Shown: positions 1 to 10,825, counted from the stretch's first letter. The stretch: 64,000 bases of DNA from Ligula intestinalis (GCA_036362985.1 JAYGXS010000003.1:81806602-81870601), one strand, 5' to 3'. The notes: generated by a model not told the origin, from the sequence alone. Program-made: numbers and translations.

Positions 1-1960
1 ACTAGAGTAGGCGAAAATACCAGCATTCTGTAGTAGGAGGCCGGTGGTATTAGAGAGTATGCGGGTGGGACGTTACAGAGGCGCAGGAAAGAAAATAAAA
101 GAAATCTATTAAACAAAAACAGGAAAAGGTAGTTCAACTTGCTCTAGTAAGCTTATATATACAAGTAATAAGCATGAAACAATGGGAAAATAAACGAACA
201 ACAATTTGCAATAATTCGGACTCGAACCAAATCCGAGGATTAGAAAAATCGTACGTGAAAACAGTCTGACGGCGGTTAACTTTGTCAAACCAGACAGCAG
301 GTACCTTACTTTCTGAGAAAAAATTATTAACCTTAGTGGTAATGCAACGTGTGGATGATCTTAAATAATATTTATAATATTAGCGTAATGTTAGCGTAAA
401 ATGCGACGAAAACCACACTGCATACTTCTGTTTTCCTGTCACCATAGGTTTTCGTAGGACAGGCAGTGCAGGATTTGGATGGGCTCGGTCGTACAGTTAC
501 GGTGAGAAACACAGCCGAAGCCAAAATAGTATAACAAACATGTGTACTGCTACGAAATAAGTAGGCAGTTATGCAAAGTGAGCATACGGAGCATGAAACT
601 AGATTGCTCCTGGAAGACTTTCAGGGGAACTTGGACTTTCTGCTTTTAAAAGCATTCTGTCTGACACGAGCACTTTACGAGGTTTCAATATAAAATGAAT
701 CGACGCAAAATAGAACGTCATCGAGAACCCTACAATTTACGCATGTCACACTCGGTATAATCTTGTGCATGACAGTCCAAAAGGATTAATGATAAAATAA
801 AAAGGAAGATTACTTTTTGCCAGGTGAATTAGTAGTATCCTTTTCGGTTGATACGCTGCCTGTGGAGAGAATTGGTACCCAATCGGACGGGATCTCAGGT
901 TGAGAGGCCCCGAGGCAACCAACATGTGTTGGAATCTCCGCAGACGCTGTTGCATTGGTGGAGTTCCACTGTCTCCCCAAAATATTTTTTATTCGATCCT
1001 CGAGCTGGGTGCAATTAGACAGCATGTTCAAGGTATATCTTAAAAAAGAAGAAAATGATTAAAAAGTACTCAGTAGACTCAAAGTTAATTGTAGCAAATA
1101 AGAAATCTACGATCCTACCAGAAGAAAACTTAAATCGCGAGGCTTTCAGAAACCCCCCAACAATTTTGTAAGCAACGGTGTAGCTGAAAGTGAGTACGTT
1201 CAATGATTGCATTTCGAGCATACGCCTAGGTCTTTGACAAAGGACGTTAGGCTGTTTTGACTGAGACGGTTTCAGCAAATGAATATTTTCCTTTGCCAAA
1301 TTCGAGAGCGGTATCGTTTTTAAACTTAATAAACTCCAGATGTCAACAAATTGGAGAGTGAAGTAAGCTTCGTTTAAGTTCCTATCACCCACTGCATGCT
1401 CTAATCCGGAGACCCACTGATGCCTGCAACTTTCCTCAATCTATCGTTCTCCCGTTATTTAACGGCTTTGCTGATTTGTAAATGTATCCCTTGAATGTTC
1501 ACTTCAGCCGCCAGCGTTTATTACGACAATTTACGAGGGTCCAGCAATTTGCTGATCGACGTCTCGATGATGGTGTCCATCCGTATCATCTGTGAAGGCT
1601 CGTGTCCCATGCGCCGATGCTTCCGACATGCAGCTTGTCATACGTCGGCGTATCAGCGTTCTGTACTGCCACTTCTAGCATGCTACATCACGTAGAAAGA
1701 GGGTGAAATAAGGATCTGATGCAGTCCCCGTTTCCGAAACACATAAGCACGCGACCAACATCAACAACTGTCTCACCGTTACAACCGCGAGACAAAGAAC
1801 AACCCAAGTGAACAACAACGAGTGATCAGTCCGCCGGGTGACGTGGGGGAGGCCAGCACGCATATTGGCTCACCTACAACTACGCTGACCACAGAGGGGA
1901 CGAAGGTCACGCAAGCCCACCAGCAGCCAACCTCCGGGAGACAAAATGCGGTCGGCAACG
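1..1960. other. no gene recognised
   Basis: No coding exon, RNA gene or repeat was recognised here. Short open frames occur on both strands (for example 125 codons on the minus strand at 1015-1392), but none has a family motif or convincing splice sites. The segment ends at the target-site duplication of the LTR element. Confidence 0.5.
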
Positions 1961-1965
1961 AACGG

Positions 1966-2344
1966 TGTCATGACCCGCCAGGTACTGCTAACTTAGTCGA
2001 AGGCTGAGCAAAGGAACCCGTAAGAGTGAGACAAAGAGAAGTCGGGTTGGCCGGAGAAAGGAGAAGTTTACTGCGACAAGCACGGTACAGCAAGTCAGAG
2101 CAGTGTGTCAGGTCTAACAGAGTTAGGGAACAAACGATGGTGAGTTAAGTCCATTGGGCCAATCAACTTTTAGCTGCTGGCGTGATTGGTGTAATTAAAT
2201 TGGGAATTATCGATTGGGTGGCTGCAATTTGTGTTTGCTGCCGGTGGCCGATCGATAGCCTGCTGTGCGCGCCGCTTGCGCAGGCCATCTCTCTGTTAGG
2301 CGTATGCCAACAGAGTAATCGTGGGATTGGACACATTCCCAGCA
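1966..2344 (-). repeat. 3' LTR
   Basis: This direct copy of 4760-5138 is equal in length. On the plus strand it starts TGTCATGACC and ends CCCAGCA, so the element-sense LTR has TG...CA ends. It lies downstream of integrase in element sense. AACGG precedes it at 1961-1965. Confidence 0.9.
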
Positions 2345-2346
2345 CA

Positions 2347-3330
2347 TCCCCTTCAAGTATGTCAGTACCGCTGGTGGCGTGGATTGACCTGTAAGCGCCG
2401 CGGACTTTGGCGAGCACGGTTGGTCTGGCGTGTTGTGGGCGGTTTCAGGTCTACCGGTGCGCGACCAGGAACTAGTTCCAAAAGCGGTACATCCGAAGAG
2501 GCTGCAGGAGTCAGTTCGGGAGCTGACTGGTTCACTGGAATAGCGAAGGTGTCCGTCAAGATATCGAGAGGCAGTGAAACGCCTGCTTTAGGTCCGGTTG
2601 GGTTGCTGTGCTGCCGCCGTCGGATCTGATTGTGGTGACGAACCCAGGTGTCATCACCGACCGAGACGTCGAACAGCATGCTGCCTCTGTGCGCTGTTAT
2701 CGTCCCCTCAAACCAGTCTGGGAACCCTGCTCGGTAGTCGCGAGCAGAGACCGGTGCTCCGACGGAGATCTTGCCGCGAGAGACAGGTGGAAGTGGCTGT
2801 GGGGACGGCAGATTAGTAGAGAGCAGCGCATGGAACTTCGTTCGAAGTTTCCGGTCCATTAAGGATTTGGCGGGGGAGACACCACCAGGAGACGCCGCGT
2901 TAGAGGTGGTCCTGTAGGAGAACAGGAAGGCCTGGAGTAACTCGTCTGTAGTCCCCTACCCACGAGCTTTCAACAGGGCTCGTTTGAAGGTGTCGACAAA
3001 GCGTTCAGCCTGACCGTTGGATTGGGGATGGTAGGGCGGGGAGCGCAGGTGCTGGATGTTGTGTTGGCGGCAGAAATCCTCAAAGGCAGATAAGGCAAAT
3101 TGCGAGCCATTATCCGACACCAGGACATCCGGTAGACCCTGTTGGCTGAAGATGCACCGTAAGGAGGCGATAGAAGCAGAGGCGGTTGCCGGCTGCAGCG
3201 GTGCAATCTCGGGCCACTTTGAGTAGGTATCGACCACGATAAGTTAAGTGATACCGTCGAGTGGGCGAGCGAGGTCGAGGTGCACACGAGACCAAGGCCT
3301 AACCGGAGTTTGCCACGGATCTGCCGATTG
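2347..3330 (-). pseudogene. Ty3-type integrase and pol C-terminus, broken
   Basis: Minus-strand reading gives an integrase core. HLDLARP carries the first acidic residue, VSDNGSQF the second and NGQAERFV the Glu, so the DDE triad is present. An in-frame stop lies just before VVDTYSKW (about 3243), and a frame change follows near 2950. The tail (open at 2859-2362) resembles the integrase C-terminus, with a segment reading VGDDTWVRHHNQ and then a low-complexity Pro/Arg-rich end. The upstream boundary almost abuts the protease end near 3350, where several hundred codons of reverse transcriptase and RNase H would be expected. The fragment cannot encode a working protein without readthrough. Confidence 0.85.
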
Positions 3331-3351
3331 AGGAACAGGCATCTGGGCAGC

Positions 3352-4731
3352 CTAGGAAATATCGTTGTCAGGGACTGCAGGTACAGCCGGAGTCTGCACT
3401 TTATTGCAAACAAGGCGGAGAGGCAAACCAACCAAGCCAAGTTGTTCGATCCAATCGAGACCAAGGATATTGAGGTTGATGCTATTGCCGCGAAAGGAAA
3501 CACCGCATTGCAGTTGCCCCATTAACTGGACAAGGCCACTGCACGCACTTGTGGCGGACTGAGAAATCTGCTGTATAGTGGGGGCGCCCAGTGACTGCCA
3601 GAGAGTCTCAAAGATGATTGTGATATCAGATGCAGTGCCCAGTTGTAGACGAACAGCATGACCGCTAAGAGATAGGTCAACTAACTTCCGGCGATGAGCT
3701 GGGTTAGCCTGAAGTGTGGTCGACAGACTGAGAGAATGGCCGGGAGACTGAGGATGGGACTTGATTTTTGGCTTGAGACGGCGATTAGCGTTGGAATTGG
3801 CGGGGGCGGACTTACATGCGCAAGGTGAGGGTCGGCAGAACCCATCACGGTGCCCCACCTGGTTACATCTTTGGCAGCGATGTTGCCGAAATGTGCAGTC
3901 CCGATGGAAATGCCACGGGCCAAAGTGCCGACAAGGAGAGGGCGGGGACTTCGCCTTGGGGGCTAGCTTGGGAGCTGGCTCGGGCCGCCTTGCCAGGGGT
4001 GACTTATCTGTTGCGACCGCATTCACGGAGCCAGCAGTCAAAGCGCCTTGGACCATGGCCGAATCGTGCTTGAGGTTTATAAGTGCTTGACACTCGGCAG
4101 CCAGTTCTTGGAGGGTAACTGAGCTGCTCTGTTGCACGCGGGACAGAAGACGCATCCGGATGTCGGCAGCCTTGGGGGCCTGTAGGCCGCAGATGAAGAT
4201 AAGGCATTTAAACTGGTCTTCGGTTAGAGAGCCGAGTTTAAAACGCCCACACTCGCGATTCAAAATGCCGGCAAACGTGATGAAATCTTCAGATTCCCGT
4301 TTGCATAGCTGGAGATACTGGAATCGGTTGTTGAACAGTGAAGCCTGTTCACCAAAAATCTGCGACAACGTCTTCAGCGTATCCACTAAGGAAATGTCGC
4401 TTGGATTCTTGGGCAAAATGAAGTTCGTGTTGCGTTCGTGCTCGGCAGGACCCAAGTTGCGAAGGAGTTGTACCTTCCATGCGTCTTCTTGGGCAGCCAG
4501 ATCGACAGAGAATAAATCCTCATATCGTTTGTACCAGGAGTCAAAGGTAATCTGGGCCTGCGGGTCATATAATAATTCGGTGATGCTGCTGGCGATTGAA
4601 TCGACGGATTGTGAGCCACCAGCAGAACTCGATTGGCCCGTGGAGGGGGTGGAAATTTTGGCGGTGAGGGTTTCCATCAGCCTCAGCTGCTGTTGCAACA
4701 TCAGCTTCAAGTCCGCGCATAATTCCTCCAT
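3352..4731 (-). CDS. gag with fused protease-like domain of LTR element
   Basis: Open frame of 459 codons with ATG at 4731, about 30 bases inside the 5' LTR. The N-terminal half is a helical Gag-like region (residues 1-230). Residues about 270-310 carry two Cys/His modules: CRHFGPWHFHRDC, in which one Cys is replaced by Phe, and a proper CX2CX4HX4C knuckle (CQRCNQVGHRDGFC). Both are followed by a basic Pro-rich linker. The last 110 residues look like a retroelement aspartic protease, but the catalytic Asp-Thr/Ser-Gly region reads LQLGTASDIT, with Gly where Asp is expected; NILGLDWIEQLGL matches the end of the fold. The frame ends just past the protease, where integrase sequence follows directly. 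Gag may still be translatable, but the protease is predicted inactive. Confidence 0.85.
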   Translation of the reverse strand: MEELCADLKLMLQQQLRLMETLTAKISTPSTGQSSSAGGSQSVDSIASSITELLYDPQAQITFDSWYKRYEDLFSVDLAAQEDAWKVQLLRNLGPAEHERNTNFILPKNPSDISLVDTLKTLSQIFGEQASLFNNRFQYLQLCKRESEDFITFAGILNRECGRFKLGSLTEDQFKCLIFICGLQAPKAADIRMRLLSRVQQSSSVTLQELAAECQALINLKHDSAMVQGALTAGSVNAVATDKSPLARRPEPAPKLAPKAKSPPSPCRHFGPWHFHRDCTFRQHRCQRCNQVGHRDGFCRPSPCACKSAPANSNANRRLKPKIKSHPQSPGHSLSLSTTLQANPAHRRKLVDLSLSGHAVRLQLGTASDITIIFETLWQSLGAPTIQQISQSATSACSGLVQLMGQLQCGVSFRGNSINLNILGLDWIEQLGLVGLPLRLVCNKVQTPAVPAVPDNDIS

Positions 4732-4740
4732 TGTAGAATG

Positions 4741-4756
4741 AATGACTGCGTCGCCA
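4741..4756 (-). other. putative tRNA primer-binding site
   Basis: Three bases inside the 5' LTR, the element strand reads TGGCGACGCAGTCATT. A TGG start next to the LTR is typical of a primer site complementary to a tRNA 3' CCA end. The tRNA was not identified. Confidence 0.5.
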
Positions 4757-4759
4757 AAT

Positions 4760-5138
4760 TTTTATGACCCGCCTGGTACTGCTAACTAAGTCGAACGCTG
4801 AGCCAAGGAACCCGTAAGAGTGAGACAAAAAGAAGACCGGTTGGCCAGAGAAAGGAGAAGTTCACTGCGAAAAGCACGGTAAAGCAAGTCAGAGCAGTGT
4901 GTCAGGTCTAACAGAGTTAGAGAACAAACGATGGTGAGGTAAGTCCATTGGGCCAATCTGCTTTTGGCTGCTGGCGTGATTGGTGCAATTAAATTTGGAA
5001 TTATCGATTGGGTGACTGCAGTTTGTGTTTGCTGCCGGTGGCCGATCGATAGCCTGCTGTGCGCGCCGCTTGCGCAGACTATCTATCTGTTAGGCGTATG
5101 CCAACAGAGTAATCGTGGGAATGGATACAATCCCAGCA
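4760..5138 (-). repeat. 5' LTR
   Basis: Partner of the 1966-2344 repeat and equal in length. The five bases next to the interior (TTTTA against TGTCA) have diverged, so the terminal CA of this copy is lost. The outer edge ends CCCAGCA and is followed by AACGG, the target duplication. Confidence 0.9.
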
Positions 5139-5143
5139 AACGG

Positions 5144-5717
5144 GCAGGTCAAAGTTCACGCGTCCAACACCGATATAATTTGAGGCAAACGGCAAGGCTG
5201 GCTAACTCAAGACCACCAAGCACACTCTGACGATGGAATCGAGAAGGCTGTCAAAACGCCAGTTCATATATAATTTGGTCCATGAACCCGATTGAAAAGT
5301 TGTGTTGGCAACACGACTTTTCAATCGTACAAGAAGGAATTTTCGCAGAATTTCGAAGATTCAAAGACCCCTGGGTATTAAGGGAACTCAATGAATTTCT
5401 TAAGTTTAACACCAGACTTGCGGGCCAACACGGCTTTTCAAAAAATACATTACCGACAAAGAAAAGGGGAACTTAAATCAAATAAGCAGAATGTACATGA
5501 ATATACTTCAGGGGTGAACTTATTCCCTGCCATGCTCTCCACAGGAAACTATGCAGTCATCAGGTCACTCCACGTAACTGATGTCCTATCAACTGTAGTG
5601 TGATCGTCGACGATCAGACACCATGATTCTGATCCGCTAAATTGACTTGTCGAGCGACAGTTAAACCAACCAAAGCAAATTTCCACTCAGCGGCAAGAAT
5701 AAAAACCAGGGTAGTAC
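5144..5717. other. unassigned, one open frame
   Basis: An ATG frame of 64 codons runs from 5282 to 5476 on the plus strand, with an acidic/basic mix (EFRRFKDPWVLRELNEF). It was not recognised, and no splice sites or neighbours support it. Nothing else is seen. Confidence 0.3.
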
Positions 5718-6010
5718 CTGAGAATGCAGGCTGAGTAAGAGTTAATGCCGAAACGGACAAATGAAATCCGGTTTGGATCTGATGTGTCGCTGCAGTCGTC
5801 CCCACCGGAGGGGTACACCCACCAGGCGTAGAGAGCTCCCCTCGCAGACTGCCTGTCTGCTTCCGTCAGCAATGGAAATGGCGCCACTTGAATGCTGTTC
5901 TGGTCGGAGAGACGCCCTGCCAGAAGCGGTCTACCCCACTCGTAGCCGTCGGCACCGCTGCGTTGCAAATCCGGCGGAAAGGCGGGTTCATTCAGGTCAA
6001 CAATTTCATT
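5718..6010 (-). CDS. possible internal exon, unknown protein
   Basis: On the minus strand a pyrimidine-rich tract ending TCTGTTTACAG precedes an open stretch of 293 bases that ends CAG before GTACTA, a plausible donor. It would encode about 97 residues starting NEIVDLNEPAFPPDLQ, with a charged and aromatic composition that looks protein-like and no low complexity. No family was recognised, and no partner exons were found. It may be one exon of a gene whose other exons are too short to see, or a chance open frame. Confidence 0.35.
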
Positions 6011-6784
6011 CTGTAAACAGATAAAACGGAACAATACGGGCACACTATGCGCCGATGAGGGATTCCACAACAAAGTCATATTGAGGAATCCAAAATGTGG
6101 TTGCGAATTTCCAAATTTCCTTTTAAGTATCTGCGGAGCGCTAAAGTAGCAAATATGGACAAGCTTTGCTAATCGTTACGGGAAGCAAACACGCATTACT
6201 CAATTTCTCCACGGCTCATCCTGTATTAAAAAATTATCTGACCGGGACAGAGATCAAACTAAGATTGTGCACGGGAAAGCTGCTGTTAGGCCATACGGAA
6301 GCTGATCTACCCAACCAGTCAGGTGAGTCAAAAGTCTAGTCTATATGCTAACCACTCAAGGACATTATCTGATTGATCCGAGTCCACGTCGACCTAGAAC
6401 ATTCTCGTATGTTCCCTTCTGCCTTAGATACGTCAGTAAAATACGTTAAAGGATGCCCTTTCTTCCGCCATTGCTGTTGTTCGATCGAGGCAACGTTACT
6501 GCGGCAAGAAAGGTAGAATATGTCTGAGCTTCTCGTGTGTTTAGGGATACAGTGAGCGATAAAAGATATAGAAAAGAATGTACGAATCAAGAAAATGCCA
6601 GAACAGAAAGTGGGACTGAACGCTGAATCTAATACATTAGCGTTCTTCTCCTACTCACAAGTGATGGAGACTGAAGTGATCGGGAAGGATAAAGCAATAG
6701 ATTTCACCAAAATATTGAAAGATTATATTTATTTTGACAGAAATTCAAACGCTAGGGAATGATGGGGCCGATAGGTATCCTTGG

Positions 6785-7025
6785 TCCTTGTCGGTGACAG
6801 CTCGACGATCTCCTTCGTATGCTCTACAACATAGTGCTGCAAGGATGGCGACTTGCGCGTGAGCCAGTTTTAAGTGATAGTAGACTTGCGCAGCATCTAC
6901 CGCATTCACTTTTCCCCACATCCATCTGACACCAGTGTGAATACAGAATCAAGAAAACTGGAGGCGGGATCGGGCGCAGGTGGCTGGCGCGGCCGAAGTT
7001 GCCCCTATGCGTTCTGCCACACACG
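6785..7025 (+). repeat. interspersed repeat R1, copy 1
   Basis: Shares long stretches with 38441-38790, including GGCGGGATCGGGCGCAGGTG and the preceding GACTTGCGCGTGAG and GCAGCATCTACCGC. Related, more diverged copies lie at 52965-53215 and, inverted, at 56505-56560. It has no coding potential of its own, and its class is unknown. Confidence 0.7.
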
Positions 7026-7731
7026 GCTCGGATTCCAGCTGCGTGCGAGTTCCATAAAGGCTACATTAACAGGGAGCCATTGCAGCCTGACTGTCAGTCT
7101 GCTAGTTAGTCACTGTACAGAACACAGACACTAGGCTGACCACGCTGTCCGAGTTTCCCGTCAGTTGGAAACCCTCCAAGCCACGGCTTTTAGCGTACCC
7201 TGGTAACGTTAAGCGTGTCATATTGTTTTTAGTGAATAAGGAATGCGCTGAGTCGTCGACTGCACTCTCATTCCAAGCCAGTCGATCGCCTGAGATGGGA
7301 TCGGAGGCAGTGGCTGACAGGGTCGGTGAACCAATCTGCGTGTGCCACAGCACGACCTGGCCTCCTTGACACACAAAAGGATTTACACAACCAAAGAGCC
7401 GTCGCCAGCTGATGCCCAGTCCACTCACCATAGCTGAGGCCCTATTTGAACCAGATGGGAATTGCATTTAGAACAGACGCTCCTCAATCCTCCCTGAAAT
7501 GTCTTCTTTTCAGTGAGAGAATGCGTAGTACGGTGCGGATTATAGCGTCAAAAGGCCACGCTATCGAAAGTTACGAAGTGAATGAATCTTAGAAACTTGT
7601 GGAGTTACGGCAACTCTCAGCCCATTACGTAAAGAAATCTCAATTATCTCCCGACTCCAACAAAGAAATGACTAAATGGGACTTTTTTTAAATTTTAATA
7701 CTCTGTTGTTAAAACCACGATAGAGACTATT
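7026..7731. other. no gene recognised
   Basis: The minus-strand frame at 7102-7467 has no family motif and weak splice context. The remainder is AT-rich and featureless. Confidence 0.4.
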
Positions 7732-7870
7732 AATAATAATAATAATATGTTTATTATGCCAGTTTACAGGCAATTGTGATGGAGCATGATAACTCTTGGC
7801 CTATGCAATTCAGACAATGACACCTCTCAGACCGATCCTCAAGAGAACCCGGTCTAGGTTTAAAAAGCCC
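7732..7870 (-). mobile_element. LINE 3' end fragment
   Basis: In minus-strand sense the segment ends in an ATT-repeat tail (7732-7747) preceded by a small hairpin, TTGCC...GGCAT, 5' of the tail. The same layout of hairpin then ATT repeat ends the LINE copies at 22776 and 24817. No coding part is left. Confidence 0.5.
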
Positions 7871-7949
7871 TTTCAGTTAGACTTCTTTGAGAGGTCCTTG
7901 TTGACTTAACCTTATAATCATCAACTGTTTCTACACTTTCAGTAGCGCG

Positions 7950-8235
7950 ATTTCCTTATTTTCGTTAAATTCCACCAATATAAGGTCGACTTTCCATCGG
8001 TAGGAACATGAGTTCATGTTGATAAAGTTGATTATATTAAGTTCATTAAAACAATTATAAGTGGGTTTCATTTAATATTGTTTGATCACTTTCAAAACAA
8101 TTAAAGATTCATTTACACTTGCTAACCAAGCATTAAATGTTTAACCAAAAATTGCGTAAGACAGCTGGGCGGGGGAGAATAGACAATTAAGCGGCCCTGC
8201 AAGACAGGTTTGCCACACTTTCAGTCGAAAACCTG
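7950..8235 (+). repeat. interspersed repeat R2, copy 1
   Basis: Aligns along about 290 bases with 40465-40775. Shared blocks are TTTCGTTAAATTCCACCAAT near the start and CAGYTGGGCGGGG near the end. AT-rich and non-coding. Confidence 0.6.
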
Positions 8236-8718
8236 TCAATTTCCCATCAGAGAGTAAGGACGAATGTCTGCATCAATAGCAGTAAGTACATTAGATTGTC
8301 TATTTCATTAAACGTCAACCGAAATGCCAAAATGTGTTTACGATTCTAAAAAATTACCCAAGAAGTCTCGTAGTACTGATTAGTGTACAGCCTAAGCTCA
8401 AAACATTTTAGTCATGTCAGGACACCGGCTTTTGATTGATCTCCTTTCTGATTGGCTGCAAAAAGCATAATCTGTAAAAATGGCTACTTAAGTAGTATAC
8501 TTTTGTCTCGTTGATTTTCACTACTCTTATGAGAGAATAAATAACATACTTTTTTGCAAGCACTTAGAAAGAAACGCATTAAAATACCGCATCCTGACGT
8601 AAATAAAGAGTCTTGAGGTTAGCCTATTCGAGCATGACAGTTCTACTGGGGTAGTTTGTTTGAATCGAAGACTTAGTTCAGAATTTTGGTTGGCAAAGGA
8701 GCAAAACAAAATAGTCAC
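8236..8718. other. no gene recognised
   Basis: AT-rich sequence with no recognised exon, RNA or repeat. Confidence 0.4.
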
Positions 8719-8835
8719 CTCAAAGAAGACAATTTCGACGTTGAAGGCAAAGCCTTCTGTCACAATGTCCTGCGTCCATAGTTTGATCTGGTAATCGAGA
8801 ATTTGACCGGCTCGATGGGCAAAGCGAAACGAGAT
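8719..8835 (-). CDS. possible internal exon, unknown protein
   Basis: On the minus strand, a strong acceptor (CCTTTTCGTGTCCTTCTATAG) precedes 117 bases, exactly 39 codons, that end GAG before GTGACT. The peptide reads AGQILDYQIKLWTQD and then FAFNVEIVFFE, with no stop. The splice signals and even composition favour a real exon in phase 0. It lies on the same strand as, and 3.1 kb below, the Tectonic-like exons. It could be a later exon of that gene or belong to a separate one. The family was not recognised. Confidence 0.4.
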
Positions 8836-9105
8836 CTATAGAAGGACACGAAAAGGCCATAAGGAATTAAGAGATGAGAGGGTTGATTGTGCAGCATAAA
8901 CATAACGCAATTATTTAAAATGAGTATTGTAACTTTTTAATTTCCTCATTAAGTAATATCTGAAATGAAGTAAGTCAGTATGTTCTGGAGTTTAAAGGTG
9001 CAGACAGAAATTTGTTCTGATTATTTGGGCTGAAATGCATCAACTACTGCAGGATAACTACACAATATTCAAAAACTACCAACAGGCAGACAGTAGTATA
9101 ACCTA

Positions 9106-9205
9106 AGAAGAAGAAGACTCGATCGCTGGGATAAAACTTTCATTAGCCTGACGTTTCGAAATCCGTCGGGGATTCATCATCAGAGACATGAGTAGGACAC
9201 AGTAG
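9106..9205 (-). mobile_element. solo Penelope-like 3' end with hammerhead-like motif
   Basis: Minus-strand reading gives CTGATGA (9177-9183), a 6-7 bp hairpin closing on GAAACGTC (9150-9157), then AGGC. The bases before CTGATGA (GTCT) can pair with AGGC. A CTTCTTCTT tail follows. The same unit occurs at 39028-39125 and at the ends of the palindromes. Confidence 0.7.
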
Positions 9206-9534
9206 CAGAACAAGTGGTATAACCTGTCTACTAATTTACCATGCTGACTGCACAGGCACTAGCTGAACGCCCAGACACGTGTTTCGTAGATATTCTGCTG
9301 CTGATTGACACAACTGTCAGGAGTCCGTGGACATTCTTTGTTCGTTTTCTGGTAGATTTATAGTTTTTGAAATTTAAGCTCTGTAATTTGTTTTTAAATT
9401 AATTTTTGAGGTCAGTTTGGCTCAGTGTATTAACATTTTGTAAGTAATTACTAATCTTTACGATTCAGCAGTATTTATTTCTACAGAAATTAAAAATCTT
9501 GAAATGAAAAGCTGACATATCTACCAGAAAACGC

Positions 9535-9660
9535 ACAGGAAATGCTAGGGGACCCAGTGATGAGCCAGACTCCTCGCAGCTTTGTCAAGTAGTGGCAAAA
9601 GACCGGCGAAACACTTATCTGGACTTTTAGCTAGTACATTTGCTGTCAGTATGGTAAATA
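9535..9660 (+). repeat. interspersed repeat R3, copy 1
   Basis: Aligns with 33760-33880. Shared blocks include CCTCGCAG...TGTCAAG, TTAGCTAGTAC and TGTYAGTATGG. Non-coding; class unknown. Confidence 0.55.
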
Positions 9661-10276
9661 AAAAATATATCGCGTGCATCATTTCTCGACAAGGGGGAAG
9701 AAGAAGGGACAATTTTATTTAATTGCACAAGATATAATGCCTGGGCCTTGAATCTTCGCGCATATTAAAAAATATATTGATAGATACAATAGTAGACAGG
9801 CGCGCACCGATTGGTTATGGAACTCGCCCTTCCTGTTGTGCCCATAGGCTCTCTCTCGAGCTGCATCGGCAGCAGTTCAACGGCAATCACATTATAGGCA
9901 GAAAGATGTTACCACCAAATACAATGTTAGGTATTTCGGCCTAAAGCACGCTAGCCCTTGAGTGGTTGTTGATGGAGCACCAAAGCATGACGAGAAGATT
10001 GAGTTCCGTTAGCGATCGGTGAGCGTTCATTAATGAAAAACTGGATTTAACTTGCAGAGTGTGTGAACCAGGATTAACGGTCGTCCGACAGTTATTGGTG
10101 GCTCTAAGCTTGGAATTGTAGCATTTAATTTTATCAGAAATGAATTTATAACTTGGAATAAATCAGAAAATTCTAGGGTCTCTAGGCGCAAACCGAAATT
10201 TAAGATGAATATTAGGGTATATAATGCATAAAGTTTATTTACTACGTGAGACGCAGAACTTCCGAACAGATCCTAC
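9661..10276. other. no gene recognised
   Basis: No exon, RNA gene or known repeat was recognised. This would be intronic if the Tectonic-like gene extends this far. Confidence 0.35.
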
Positions 10277-10425
10277 CTTTGAGATGACACTGCGACAGGT
10301 CTGGTCAGCTGCATTGAAAGTTGGAAGTATTGAGGGACAGGAGATGGGTGTTGCCGGGGAAATCTGTGATGCACACTTCACTGCTGACAGCGGAACCAAG
10401 TATAGCTCATAATTGCGATAACCGA
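10277..10425 (-). CDS. possible Tectonic-like exon
   Basis: On the minus strand an acceptor (CCCGATGCAG) precedes 149 bases that end AAAG before GTAGGA. Entering with one carried base, it encodes VGYRNYELYLVPL... and ends ADQTCRSVISK. The spacing of the last Cys and the expected continuation into a Val-x-Tyr segment resemble a conserved stretch of Tectonic proteins as I remember the family. That match is weak. The strand and order agree with the better exons at 11943-12420, but no exon in between was placed. Confidence 0.35.
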
Positions 10426-10768
10426 CTGCATCGGGAGGTAATCCCATAATAACGAAATTCGTGGAGGAAAGTTGAGAAATCGAGGGAAGTCCAGAACAGC
10501 TCGATAAAGTCGCAACGTGCTGGTAGCAGGTTCTTGTGAGGTTCACTAGGTATTCTGTTTTAGCAGGCAGAATTGATGTGAGCTACCAGGCTCTAAGAAG
10601 TCACAATCGAAATATAATTAACAGAACGGGAAACAGGCTTTAGATACAAGAAGAGGCGGCAGTTGGGGAAGTGGCTTAAAAGGTTGCCGACTAACGGGAT
10701 AAGTCGGATCAAGCAGTGAGCTCAGTGTGTGGGGTGGCTGGCAGGTGGAGTGAGAAACTACAGTAGCT
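10426..10768. other. no gene recognised
   Basis: Sequence between the exon candidate and the assembly gap. Nothing recognised. Confidence 0.35.
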
Positions 10769-10778
10769 NNNNNNNNNN
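10769..10778. other. assembly gap
   Basis: Ten N characters, directly before an ACT repeat. The true length is unknown. Confidence 1.

Positions 10779-10825
<47 letters not shown>

Larger units (their letters stand above)
1966..5138 (-). mobile_element. Ty3-type LTR retrotransposon, RT/RNase H deleted
   Basis: Two direct repeats of 379 bp (1966-2344 and 4760-5138) bound an interior that codes on the minus strand. Read on that strand, each LTR begins TGCTGGGA; the copy at 1966 ends in CA, while the other has mutated end bases. The 5 bp AACGG lies on both sides (1961-1965 and 5139-5143), a target-site duplication. The interior holds gag with a zinc knuckle, a protease-like segment and an integrase core, in the order gag-PR-IN with no reverse transcriptase or RNase H between. 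The gag finger and the protein ends suggest the CsRn1-like group of Ty3 elements known from flatworms; this assignment is inference. By eye the LTRs differ at about 28 positions (about 7%), so the insertion is not recent. Confidence 0.9.

Noticed and set aside
2598..2862. Plus-strand frames in the LTR element
   Set aside because: Shadows of the minus-strand pol end.
3761..4741. Plus-strand frames of 85-193 codons opposite gag
   Set aside because: Gag on the minus strand has the zinc knuckle and protease motifs; the other strand has none.
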